DNA from: Paenibacillus sp. A3
GTDB taxonomy: Bacteria > Bacillota > Bacilli > Paenibacillales > NBRC-103111
Assembly: GCF_001399685.1 (NCBI RefSeq)
Contig: NZ_JTHN01000084.1
Coordinates: 26,111 to 90,110, forward strand
Direction: 5' to 3'
DNA length: 64,000 nucleotides
Positions 31,586 to 39,487 of the stretch are shown here, one piece after another. Position 1 is the first letter of the stretch. Every line of letters begins with the position of its first letter. The translations under genes were made by a program, and so were the position numbers. Below the pieces are notes generated by a model. It saw only the letters and a list, made by a program, of their open reading frames with translations. It ran no database searches and had not been told where the DNA came from.

Positions 31586-33862
31586 ATGACGTGGACATTG
31601 ACGAACAATGAATTGACTCCGAAAGCTTTGCTGAATCTGGAAAGCTTATTTTCTTTAGGCAACGGGTATCTTGGTGTTCGCGGCAACTTTGAAGAAGGCT
31701 ACCGGCCGGAGATGGTCTCGATCCGGGGCACGTACCAGAACGCGTTTCATGATGTGATCGAAATCCCTTATGGAGAAAAGCTTTACGCCTTCCCGGGGAC
31801 CCAGCAGAAGCTGCTCAATATCATTGACGCGCAAACGATCAAAATCTATTTGGGCGACGAGGAAGAAGAGTTCTCTTTATTTGCCGGGGAAGCGGTTGCC
31901 TACGAGCGGCGGCTTCATCTTGATCGCGGCTATACCGAAAGAACAGTGCACTGGCGTTCTCCGGGCGGCAAAGAAGTGAAGCTCCATTTCAGGCGCGTCG
32001 TTTCCATGACCGTCAGAGAATTGTTTGCGATCGATCTGCGGATCGAGCCGGTCAATTTCACCGGGCGGGTCAAAGTGGTATCGACCGTCAACGGGGACGT
32101 GTCCAACTTTGCCGATCCGAACGATCCCCGGGTCGCCTCCGGTCATTCCAAACGTCTGCAAGTGGAGGAAGCCGGGGAAAAGCAAGGATGCGTCTACGCG
32201 GTGGACCGCACTCTGGCGTCCGGCTTGAAAACGGCTTGCGTCAGCCGCCATACGGCATCCGGCGCGGCCGAAGTCAAGAGCGAGAACGGCGAAACCGTGC
32301 TGACGTTTGATTTGATCGAACCGGTTCGGGTGACGAAGTGGAACGTGTATACGGATACTTTGCGCCACCGGGACAATCTCGTCGAACAGGCCATCGGCAT
32401 TCATGAACAGCTCGGCGGGCTGACGTTTGAAGACCTGCTGGATGCCCAAAAAACGTATCTTGACGATTTTTGGGCAAACGCCGACATCCATATCGAAGGA
32501 GACAGCAGTTTGCAGGAGGGTATCCGCTTTAACCTCTATCATCTGCTCCAATCGGTCGGCCGGGACGAACACAGCAATATTTCGGCCAAGGGCTTGTCCG
32601 GGGAAGGCTACGAAGGCCATTATTTCTGGGATACGGAAATTTACATGTTCCCGGTCTTTCTGATGACGAAGCCGGACATTGCCCGTCAACTGCTGATTTA
32701 CCGCTATTCGACCTTGGATCAGGCGCGGGCCCGGGCGAAAGAAATGGGGCATAAGCAAGGGGCCTTGTTCCCTTGGCGCACGATTTCCGGCACGGAATGC
32801 TCGTCGTTCTTCCCGTCGGGCACGGCCCAGTATCATATTAGCGCGGATATCGCCTACAGCTACATTCAGTATTATATCGGCACACAAGACGATGAATTCA
32901 TGAAAACGTACGGCGCCGAATTGCTGTTTGAAACGGCGCGTCTCTGGCTGGATATGGGCCATTATCTGAACGGCGAGTTCCGGATCGACAACGTTACCGG
33001 CCCCGACGAATATACATGCGTTGTCAATAACAACTATTATACCAACGCGATGGCCAAGCATAATCTGAAGTGGGCGGCGAAGGCATACGGGCTCCTGGCT
33101 GAAATCGCCCCGGAGACTTTAGACCGGTTGTGTGTGCGGCTGAATGTGACGAAGCAGGAGGCGGAAGCATGGCACAAAGCGGCGGAATGCATGTATCTGC
33201 CGTACGATCCGACGCTGAGTATTAACCCTCAGGACGACACGTTCCTGCAAAAAGCGGTTTGGGATTTTGAAAACACGCCGGAAGAAAAATACCCGCTGCT
33301 GCTGCATTACCATCCGTTGACGCTCTACCGTTACCAGGTGTGCAAGCAAGCGGATACGGTGCTCGCCCATTTCTTGTTGGAGGACGAGCAGGAGCTGGAT
33401 ACGATCCGCAACTCTTATACCTATTACGAAAAGATCACGACCCATGATTCGTCGCTGTCTTCCTGCATCTTCAGTATTATGGCCTCCAAGCTGGGATACG
33501 ATGCCAAAGCTTACGATTATTTTATCGAAACGGCCCGTCTCGATCTCGACAATACGCACGGCAATACCAAAGACGGTCTGCATATGGCGAACATGGGCGG
33601 CACCTGGATGTCGATCGTCTATGGCTTTGCCGGCCTCCGCTTGAAAGAGAGCGGGCTATCGCTGGCGCCTGCAATTCCGGGGCAGTGGGACCGGTATTCG
33701 TTCCGTCTTCAATACCGCAGACGAAAGATCGCCGTGGATATCGACCGTCAGAGCATCCGGCTTACGCTGGAAGAAGGCGAAACGCTGACGCTCAAGCTGT
33801 ACGGGGACGAAGTGACGCTGCAGCCCAATCGGCCGTTGGAGCAAGCCTTGAAAGCAAACTAA
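31586..33862 (+). CDS. Glycoside hydrolase family 65 phosphorylase (maltose/kojibiose type)
   Basis: A 758-residue cytosolic enzyme predicted to split an alpha-glucosyl disaccharide with phosphate, giving beta-glucose-1-phosphate and glucose. Seen: the N-terminal beta-sandwich (LFSLGNGYLGVRGNFEEGY), the catalytic barrel with YFWDTEIYMFPVF and FPWRTISGTECSS, the general-acid Glu in VTGPDEYTCVVNNNYYTN, and the C-terminal THGNTKDGLHMANMGGTWM, all usual in GH65. Length is typical. The next gene, beta-phosphoglucomutase, uses exactly its product. Two LacI operators lie upstream. Maltose, trehalose or kojibiose specificity cannot be settled by eye. Confidence 0.93.
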   Translation: MTWTLTNNELTPKALLNLESLFSLGNGYLGVRGNFEEGYRPEMVSIRGTYQNAFHDVIEIPYGEKLYAFPGTQQKLLNIIDAQTIKIYLGDEEEEFSLFAGEAVAYERRLHLDRGYTERTVHWRSPGGKEVKLHFRRVVSMTVRELFAIDLRIEPVNFTGRVKVVSTVNGDVSNFADPNDPRVASGHSKRLQVEEAGEKQGCVYAVDRTLASGLKTACVSRHTASGAAEVKSENGETVLTFDLIEPVRVTKWNVYTDTLRHRDNLVEQAIGIHEQLGGLTFEDLLDAQKTYLDDFWANADIHIEGDSSLQEGIRFNLYHLLQSVGRDEHSNISAKGLSGEGYEGHYFWDTEIYMFPVFLMTKPDIARQLLIYRYSTLDQARARAKEMGHKQGALFPWRTISGTECSSFFPSGTAQYHISADIAYSYIQYYIGTQDDEFMKTYGAELLFETARLWLDMGHYLNGEFRIDNVTGPDEYTCVVNNNYYTNAMAKHNLKWAAKAYGLLAEIAPETLDRLCVRLNVTKQEAEAWHKAAECMYLPYDPTLSINPQDDTFLQKAVWDFENTPEEKYPLLLHYHPLTLYRYQVCKQADTVLAHFLLEDEQELDTIRNSYTYYEKITTHDSSLSSCIFSIMASKLGYDAKAYDYFIETARLDLDNTHGNTKDGLHMANMGGTWMSIVYGFAGLRLKESGLSLAPAIPGQWDRYSFRLQYRRRKIAVDIDRQSIRLTLEEGETLTLKLYGDEVTLQPNRPLEQALKAN

Positions 33863-33904
33863 CCGAGCGGCTTAAGCTTGGCTTATGGAAAGGGGAAGCA
33901 GAAC

Positions 33905-34570
33905 ATGAACACACCGGTGCAAGCGGTCATTTTCGATCTGGACGGTGTCATTACGGACACGGCCGAATACCATTACGAGGCGTGGAAGGCACTAGCCGAG
34001 GAGCTGTCCATCCCGTTTACGCGCGAATTCAACGAGGAGCTGAAAGGGATCTCCCGCATGGAATCGCTGGAAAAAATACTCGTTCTCGGCGGCAAAGCGC
34101 ACGATTTTACGGAGGAACAAAAAATCGCGCTTGCGGACAAAAAGAACGAGCATTATTTGACCTTAATTCAAAATATTAGTCCTGCGGACGTATTACCGGG
34201 CATCAGCGAATTTATTGACGAGATTCAAGCCCAAGGGCTGAAGATCGGACTGGCGTCGGCCAGCAAAAACGCGTTTGCGGTTCTCGAGTCGCTCGGCCTC
34301 AAGGACAAGTTTCACGCGATTGTAGATGCCAAGACGGTGCTGCGCGGCAAGCCGGACCCCGAAATCTTTTTGAAAGCCGCTCATTTGCTGGAAGTGGAGC
34401 CCGGCGCTTGCATTGGCGTCGAAGACGCGGCGGCGGGAGTAGAGGCCATTAAAGGAGCGGGCATGTTCGCGGTTGCGATCGGGGCGAAAGAGCTGTTCGC
34501 CCATGCCGATCTGGTGTACGAAAGCACGGTCGAGCTTTCCTTGGAAGCCCTATTGCCGCAGGTTCGATAA
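33905..34570 (+). CDS. pgmB: Beta-phosphoglucomutase
   Basis: HAD-superfamily enzyme, 221 residues, converting beta-glucose-1-phosphate to glucose-6-phosphate. The nucleophile motif is FDLDGVITDTAEYHYEAWK; motif II lies in IGLASASKNAF, motif III at the RGKPDPE lysine, and motif IV is GVEDAAAGVEAIKGAGM. The cap-domain length is that of PgmB. The start at 33905 has AAGGGGAAG upstream; the longer frame from 33878 lacks a ribosome site. It follows the GH65 gene by 42 bases and completes the phosphorolytic pathway into glycolysis. Confidence 0.94.
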   Translation: MNTPVQAVIFDLDGVITDTAEYHYEAWKALAEELSIPFTREFNEELKGISRMESLEKILVLGGKAHDFTEEQKIALADKKNEHYLTLIQNISPADVLPGISEFIDEIQAQGLKIGLASASKNAFAVLESLGLKDKFHAIVDAKTVLRGKPDPEIFLKAAHLLEVEPGACIGVEDAAAGVEAIKGAGMFAVAIGAKELFAHADLVYESTVELSLEALLPQVR

Positions 34571-34580
34571 GTCGATCGAT

Positions 34581-34609
34581 TTGACGAAGGATGGCAAATC
34601 ATTTACAAT
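34581..34609 (+). promoter_or_regulatory. Sigma-A promoter of the lacI-type gene
   Basis: TTGACG (34581-34586), 17-base spacer, TACAAT (34604-34609). Transcription should start near 34616. Confidence 0.78.
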
Positions 34610-34616
34610 GAAACAG

Positions 34617-34636
34617 GTATGAAAACCTTTTCATAC
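34617..34636. promoter_or_regulatory. LacI-type operator O3
   Basis: A 20-base near-palindrome, halves GTATGAAAAC / CTTTTCATAC (9 of 10 pairs), sitting on the predicted transcription start. Its core resembles O1 and O2. Confidence 0.75.
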
Positions 34637-34669
34637 TCATTCCCTTGTATCGGGAGAGTACTGTCTATT

Positions 34670-35689
34670 ATGGCCACGATAAAAGATGTTGCAAAATTGG
34701 CGGGCGTGTCCATCAGCACCATTTCGCGGGTGTTGAATGCGCCGGACAAAGTCACGAAGGAAAAAAGGGAGCGGGTTCTCCGCGCGATCGAACAATTGAA
34801 ATATCACCCCAATGCTTTGGCAAGAGGTCTGATCCATAAAAAGACGAAAACATTGGGGATTTTAATTCCTGATATTTCTAATTATTATTATGCCGAAATG
34901 TTTCGTGGCATGGAGGATGCGGCGCAGGAATTCGGGCATAACATTATCATCTGCAACACCGATAAGGACAAGCAGCGGATGATCTCGGCGCTCCGGAGCA
35001 TGAAGGAGAAGCAGATCGACGGCTTCGTGTTCACCAGCGAGCCGGTCTATCCCGATTATTACGACATCTTCAATCAGCTCGGCATGCCGGTCGTACTGGC
35101 TTCCACGCAAAGCCTGGAGTACGCCATTCCTTCGGTCAAAATCGACGACGAGCAGGCTGGCTTCGATGCGGCGCAATATTTGATCGATTGCGGGCACCGG
35201 CGGATCGCCATGATTAGCGGGCCGCACCTGGACCCGATCGCGGGAATGTCCCGTCTGCAGGGCTTCATGCGAGCGATGAGAACAAACGAGCTTGACTTCG
35301 ATTCCGCCCGGTGTGTGGAGTTCGGGAACTACCGTTATGACGACGGCTATGCGGCGATGGAGAGACTGTGGAACAAAAATCCGGAGCTGACCGCCTTATT
35401 CGCGGCTAGTGACGAGATGGCGCTGGGAGCGATTTATTTCCTCTATCGAAGCGGCATCCGGGTACCCGATCAGGTGTCCGTCCTTGGGCTGGACAACACG
35501 AGAATCGCCAGCATGTCGCTGCCGCGGTTGACGACCGTCGCCCAGCCGATTTACGAGATCGGCTACAAGGCTGTCCGAACGCTTCAGGAAGTGCTGGACG
35601 GAGCGGGTCCGCCCACGCTCAGAACGTATCTTCCGCATCAAATCGTCACCCGCGATACAGTAAAAAATGTAAACGGCGAAATTTTCTAA
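34670..35689 (+). CDS. LacI-family transcriptional regulator of the disaccharide operon
   Basis: A 339-residue repressor. The N-terminal helix-turn-helix reads ATIKDVAKLAGVSISTISRV, followed by the hinge VTKEKRERVLRAIEQLKYHPNALARGL. The rest is a periplasmic-binding-like effector domain (LGILIPDISNYYYAEMFRG, GHRRIAMISG, ALFAASDEMALGAI, GLDNTRIASMSLPRLTTV). ATG at 34670 is chosen because the longer frame starts inside the operator at the predicted transcription start. O3 suggests autorepression; O1 and O2 suggest control of the GH65-pgmB genes. The inducer is probably the GH65 substrate. Confidence 0.94.
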   Translation: MATIKDVAKLAGVSISTISRVLNAPDKVTKEKRERVLRAIEQLKYHPNALARGLIHKKTKTLGILIPDISNYYYAEMFRGMEDAAQEFGHNIIICNTDKDKQRMISALRSMKEKQIDGFVFTSEPVYPDYYDIFNQLGMPVVLASTQSLEYAIPSVKIDDEQAGFDAAQYLIDCGHRRIAMISGPHLDPIAGMSRLQGFMRAMRTNELDFDSARCVEFGNYRYDDGYAAMERLWNKNPELTALFAASDEMALGAIYFLYRSGIRVPDQVSVLGLDNTRIASMSLPRLTTVAQPIYEIGYKAVRTLQEVLDGAGPPTLRTYLPHQIVTRDTVKNVNGEIF

Positions 35690-35762
35690 AAAATTAAGTG
35701 TTGCAAATTCAGGCGGTTGGTTTTAATATCTTTTTATACAAGTGGATAGAACAGGGCAACGG

Positions 35763-35814
35763 TGCCATGGCTGCAGAAGTGTACGATTACGCTTCTGCTC
35801 CAAGGCATTTTTTT
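35763..35814 (+). terminator. Terminator of the lacI-type gene
   Basis: Two stacked stems (TGCCATGG with CCAAGGCA, and GCAGAAG with CTTCTGC) followed by seven T. Confidence 0.85.
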
Positions 35815-35862
35815 GTTTCCAAAAGGATTGGGATCAAAACTAGAAAGGGCGGGAGATAAAGT

Positions 35863-37218
35863 ATGAGGCTGGCCAAACCAAAGAGAACGGCAAGACCACC
35901 GGAAAGCTTGAAAACCACCAAAAAGGTCGTTTTGATTTTAGCCGCCGCATTCGTAAGCTTGTCGGCAGGCTGCAGCCCATCGGCTACAACGCAGCAGGAA
36001 GTCAAGACCCAAGCGGAAAACCCTGCGCCATCCCCTTCGCAACAACTGGCCCTTATGCATTGGGCCCCGGCCAATCACAAGGCGATTCAAGCCTTAATCG
36101 ACGACTACGGCATCCGCAGCAAAAGCTATAACAAGGACAAAAGGCCTTATGCCGTCTTCGATTGGGACAACACCTCCGCGTTCAACGATGTCGAAGAAAC
36201 CTTGTTGACGTACCAGCTTACGAACTTGAAATTTAAAATGACGCCGGAACAATTTGTAAGCGCAATCAAAATCAATATTCCGAAGGATAATTTCAAGAAA
36301 GAATTCAATAATAAGGCTGGGAAGCCTGTCCAGATCGATCTCATCAGCGAAGATCTGGGCGCGGATTACAAGTATCTTTATGAAAACTACAAGGGGTTCA
36401 AGGGAACCAAATCTTTGGAGGAAATCAAAGCAACCCCACAATATCAAGATTTTGTCGCCAAGGCCAGATATCTTTACGAAGCGATCGGAGGAACCTTCAG
36501 TCCGGATGTCAGCTATCCATGGGTGACATATTTGTTCGCCGGGATGACGGGGAAGGAAGTGCGCGAATTAGCAGGAGCCTCCATCGATTACAATCTGCAG
36601 GACGCCATCGGCGAAAAAACGTTTATCAGTCCGAGCGAGCTGCCAGGTAAAGCGGGCGTTGTCGAAGTAAAGATTAAAACCGGCTTGCGGGCGTTTGCGG
36701 AGCAGCAAAATCTGTATAAAACGTTCATGGACAACGGAATCGACGTCTATGTATGCTCCGCTTCTTTCATCGATGTGGTCAAAGAATTTGCGTCGAACCC
36801 GAAATACGGCTATTCCCTCCCGGAGGATCACGTCCTGGCAATGGAGCTGGAACGGGATGCCGCAGGGGTCATCCAGCCGGAATATCGCAAGGGGTACGAC
36901 CAGACGCAAGGCAAAGGAAAGACGAAGACGATCGAGCGTTTTCTGGTATCCAAATACGGGCACGGGCCTATCTTCGTGGCCGGAGACAGCGACGGAGATA
37001 CGGCGATGCTGTCGGATTTTAAAGACATGAAGCTGGGATTGATCGTCAACCGCTTGAAGGGAGGGGAACTCGGAGAATTGTCGAAAACGGCGGCTAACGG
37101 CATTGGCACAGGAAACGCCAAATATTTGCTGCAAGGAAGGGACGATAATACAGGAGCCTTCCGAAATACCGAAAAAAGCGTTAGTCTAGGGTCGTCCGAA
37201 GAGAAATTGTTGAAATAG
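35863..37218 (+). CDS. Surface lipoprotein HAD phosphatase (phosphocholine/phosphoethanolamine type)
   Basis: A 451-residue exported phosphatase. The signal peptide VVLILAAAFVSLSAGC ends in a lipobox (LSAGC), so the mature protein is membrane-anchored outside the cell. HAD motifs: FDWDNTSAFNDVEET (nucleophile Asp plus Asp), VCSASFIDVV (motif II), the KTKTIER Lys region, and GDSDGDTAM (motif IV). The overall layout resembles bacterial phosphorylcholine phosphatases. The permease 34 bases downstream looks like an ethanolamine carrier, supporting release of choline or ethanolamine from its phosphate ester followed by uptake. GGGAG 8 bases before ATG. Confidence 0.85.
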   Translation: MRLAKPKRTARPPESLKTTKKVVLILAAAFVSLSAGCSPSATTQQEVKTQAENPAPSPSQQLALMHWAPANHKAIQALIDDYGIRSKSYNKDKRPYAVFDWDNTSAFNDVEETLLTYQLTNLKFKMTPEQFVSAIKINIPKDNFKKEFNNKAGKPVQIDLISEDLGADYKYLYENYKGFKGTKSLEEIKATPQYQDFVAKARYLYEAIGGTFSPDVSYPWVTYLFAGMTGKEVRELAGASIDYNLQDAIGEKTFISPSELPGKAGVVEVKIKTGLRAFAEQQNLYKTFMDNGIDVYVCSASFIDVVKEFASNPKYGYSLPEDHVLAMELERDAAGVIQPEYRKGYDQTQGKGKTKTIERFLVSKYGHGPIFVAGDSDGDTAMLSDFKDMKLGLIVNRLKGGELGELSKTAANGIGTGNAKYLLQGRDDNTGAFRNTEKSVSLGSSEEKLLK

Positions 37219-37252
37219 TCCTCATAGCCCACATGAAGGAGAGAACTGACGT

Positions 37253-38605
37253 ATGGAAAATCATGAATTGAAGAAGACGTTAAAGCCGATTCATCTTTGG
37301 GCAATTGCGGTCGGGATGGTTATCTCCGGTCAATATTTCGGGTGGAACTACGGGTTTGAGCAGGGCGGAATTATGGGCCTTGCGATCGCTTCGCTGATCG
37401 TCACCGTGTTTTTTACCTGTTTTATATTCAGCTACTCCGAGCTGTCCACGTCCATTCCTAACGCCGGCGGGCCTTCGGCTTACGCGGCAAGGGCCATGGG
37501 GCCGTTCGGCGGGTTTATTGCCGGAATCGCGTGTCTGATGGAGTTCGTGTTTGCGCCGCCGGCCATTGCGGTTTCGACGGGGGCGTACGTTCATTTCCTG
37601 ATTCCGGCGGTTGAACCGGTCTATGTGACCATCGGCGTATTCGTATTTTTTATTCTGATCAACCTGGTCGGCATGAAAGGAGCCGCGTTGATCGAGCTTG
37701 GCGCGACGATCGCCGCATTGATCGGGCTTGCGATTTTTTACGCAGCGGGGCTGCCGCATGTGAAGGTTGAGAATTTGCTGAACGAGAATGCGTTTATCGG
37801 GGGAACCGGCGGCATCATGGCGGCCATTCCGTTTGCGATCTGGTTCTTCCTCGCGATCGAAGGCGGCGCGATGGCGGCGGAAGAAGTCAAGAATCCGAAG
37901 CGGGACATCCCGCGCGGCTTTATCTCCGGCATTTTAACGCTGACCGTAGCTACGCTGTTGACGCTGTTCGTTACCGCCGGTCTTGGAGGAGGCATCGGCA
38001 AGCCGGCCGATTATCCGCTTCCTCAGGCGCTTGGAAGCGTTTACGGCGAAGGCAGCCTACTTGCCATGAGCGTGGCGATTATCGGATTGTTCGGCCTGAT
38101 TGCCAGCCTGCACGGCATTATTATCGGCTACTCCCGTCAGACGTACGCGCTGGCTCGCGCCGGTTATTTCCCGCCGTTTCTGGCTAAGCTTAATTCCAAA
38201 AGCGTACCGGTATGGGGACTCATCGTACCGGGCTTAATCGGCGTGGTCTGCGCCGGCTCGGCCGCTTTTGCCAACGCCTTGATCCTGCTTGCGGTATTCG
38301 GGGCCGTCGTCATGTACGTTCTCAGCATGCTTTCCCTATTCATTCTGCGGGTGAAGGAACCGAATATGGAGCGGCCTTTTAAAGTGGCCTATCCCGTCAT
38401 TCCGGCCATTGCGCTGATTCTGGGGCTGGTGTTCCTTTATTGCGTAATCCGCTACAGCCTGATGACGACCTCGCTTCCGCTGTTCGGCATGAATATCCCG
38501 CTCTGGGGCGTCGTTGTCGTCATTTTCGCGGTATCCGTCCTTTATTACTTGGTTCGCGTAAAGCCAGCCGATGCTTCCGCGGGGGAAAGCACCGTGCTGG
38601 ACTAG
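37253..38605 (+). CDS. APC-family permease, ethanolamine-permease type
   Basis: A 450-residue transporter with about 12 spans. The N-terminus (LKKTLKPIHLWAIAVGMVIS, then GQYFGWNYGFEQGG) and the segment SIPNAGGPSAYAARAMGPFGG fit the ethanolamine permease branch of the APC superfamily. FLAIEGGAMAAEEVKNPKRD is the usual conserved loop. In operon with the exported phosphatase. No ethanolamine ammonia-lyase genes are nearby, so the imported amine may feed catabolism elsewhere or serve in lipid or wall modification. Confidence 0.87.
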   Translation: MENHELKKTLKPIHLWAIAVGMVISGQYFGWNYGFEQGGIMGLAIASLIVTVFFTCFIFSYSELSTSIPNAGGPSAYAARAMGPFGGFIAGIACLMEFVFAPPAIAVSTGAYVHFLIPAVEPVYVTIGVFVFFILINLVGMKGAALIELGATIAALIGLAIFYAAGLPHVKVENLLNENAFIGGTGGIMAAIPFAIWFFLAIEGGAMAAEEVKNPKRDIPRGFISGILTLTVATLLTLFVTAGLGGGIGKPADYPLPQALGSVYGEGSLLAMSVAIIGLFGLIASLHGIIIGYSRQTYALARAGYFPPFLAKLNSKSVPVWGLIVPGLIGVVCAGSAAFANALILLAVFGAVVMYVLSMLSLFILRVKEPNMERPFKVAYPVIPAIALILGLVFLYCVIRYSLMTTSLPLFGMNIPLWGVVVVIFAVSVLYYLVRVKPADASAGESTVLD

Positions 38606-38632
38606 AATTCGAGAAGCCGGCGGGTCCGGCCG

Positions 38633-38670
38633 AGCGGCAGCTTCAACGTCATGAGGCTGCCGCTTCGGTT
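38633..38670. terminator. Hairpin between convergent permease and tetR genes
   Basis: Nine-base arms AGCGGCAGC and GCTGCCGCT around a 14-base loop. The T-tract is weak. Confidence 0.6.
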
Positions 38671-39239
38671 TAATCGTCGGAGCGTTTGCGCAGCATATGC
38701 CGAAGCAACTGCTTCAATTCGTGATCGCTCTGTTCCGTCTTCGGATAATCGAGCTCGTAGGAAAAAATCATTTTGACCAACATAAACGCGGTAAGCGGCA
38801 GCGGCACCTGGGCGTAATGTCCTTGCTGCTGCCCTTCCCGGATCAAGCTGCCGATCAATTGAACGGCGGCTTCTTCGGATTGGGCGAAGCATTTTTCGAT
38901 TTCTGCGAGCCGGAATTCTTTGTACTCCTCGAACATGGTGGATACGAAAGGGTCCTGATGCACCTCTGCGCTTAAATAGCGAAGAATGTTTCGCAGACGC
39001 ACCAAAATATCGGTTTCTTGTTGAAGCTCGCCAAAAGCCTTCGACCGCATCTGGTTGACATGCCTCATGTAGCAATCCATCAGAATTTGGGTCTTATCCT
39101 CGTAATAGTAATAGATCGTTCCTTTGCCGATCCCCGCCTTCTCCGCGATCTTGCTCAGCGTTGTCCGCCGGACCCCCATATGGAGGAACAGCTCGGTTGC
39201 CGCTTCGATAATTTTTAGTTTTTTGTCCGGTTGTTTCAT
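38670..39239 (-). CDS. TetR/AcrR-family regulator
   Basis: A 189-residue regulator. The N-terminal helix-turn-helix reads LKIIEAATELFLHMGVRRTT, LSKIAEKAGIGKGTIYYYYE. The C-terminal helical ligand domain is not assignable to a subfamily by eye. On the minus strand its promoter may be TTGACT near 39302-39307; within that spacer lies the short palindrome TTAAC-N3-GTTAA (39287-39299), a possible autoregulatory site. It is convergent with the permease operon and divergent from asnB; which one it controls is unknown. Confidence 0.88.
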   Translation of the reverse strand: MKQPDKKLKIIEAATELFLHMGVRRTTLSKIAEKAGIGKGTIYYYYEDKTQILMDCYMRHVNQMRSKAFGELQQETDILVRLRNILRYLSAEVHQDPFVSTMFEEYKEFRLAEIEKCFAQSEEAAVQLIGSLIREGQQQGHYAQVPLPLTAFMLVKMIFSYELDYPKTEQSDHELKQLLRHMLRKRSDD

Positions 39240-39310
39240 TGACCCGCCTATGCCCCCATAGTATATGATCTGCTATCTATTATTCATTAACCCAGTTAAA
39301 TAGTCAATGA

Positions 39311-39339
39311 TTGCCAAAATTGTTCAAATGTCCTATTAT
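39311..39339 (+). promoter_or_regulatory. Possible promoter of asnB
   Basis: TTGCCA (39311-39316), 17-base spacer, TATTAT (39334-39339). The long 5' leader of about 140 bases contains three scattered GGTCGA/CGACC motifs (39363-39412) that could be binding sites. Confidence 0.5.
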
Positions 39340-39487
39340 TAATTTATGACCAATGGATAATTTTGGTCGATTTTTTCACTCTTTTTTCGACCGTTTTATA
39401 CATTTGGTCGAATTTAAGGCGGTGTGATGTCAACGATAGAGCCGAAAGCGCAGCAAATCAAATGATGAGGAAAGAAGGTAGAGAATC

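Noticed and set aside
34619..34669. Upstream ATG extending the LacI regulator
   Set aside because: It lies within the operator at the predicted transcription start; the helix-turn-helix begins normally at 34670.
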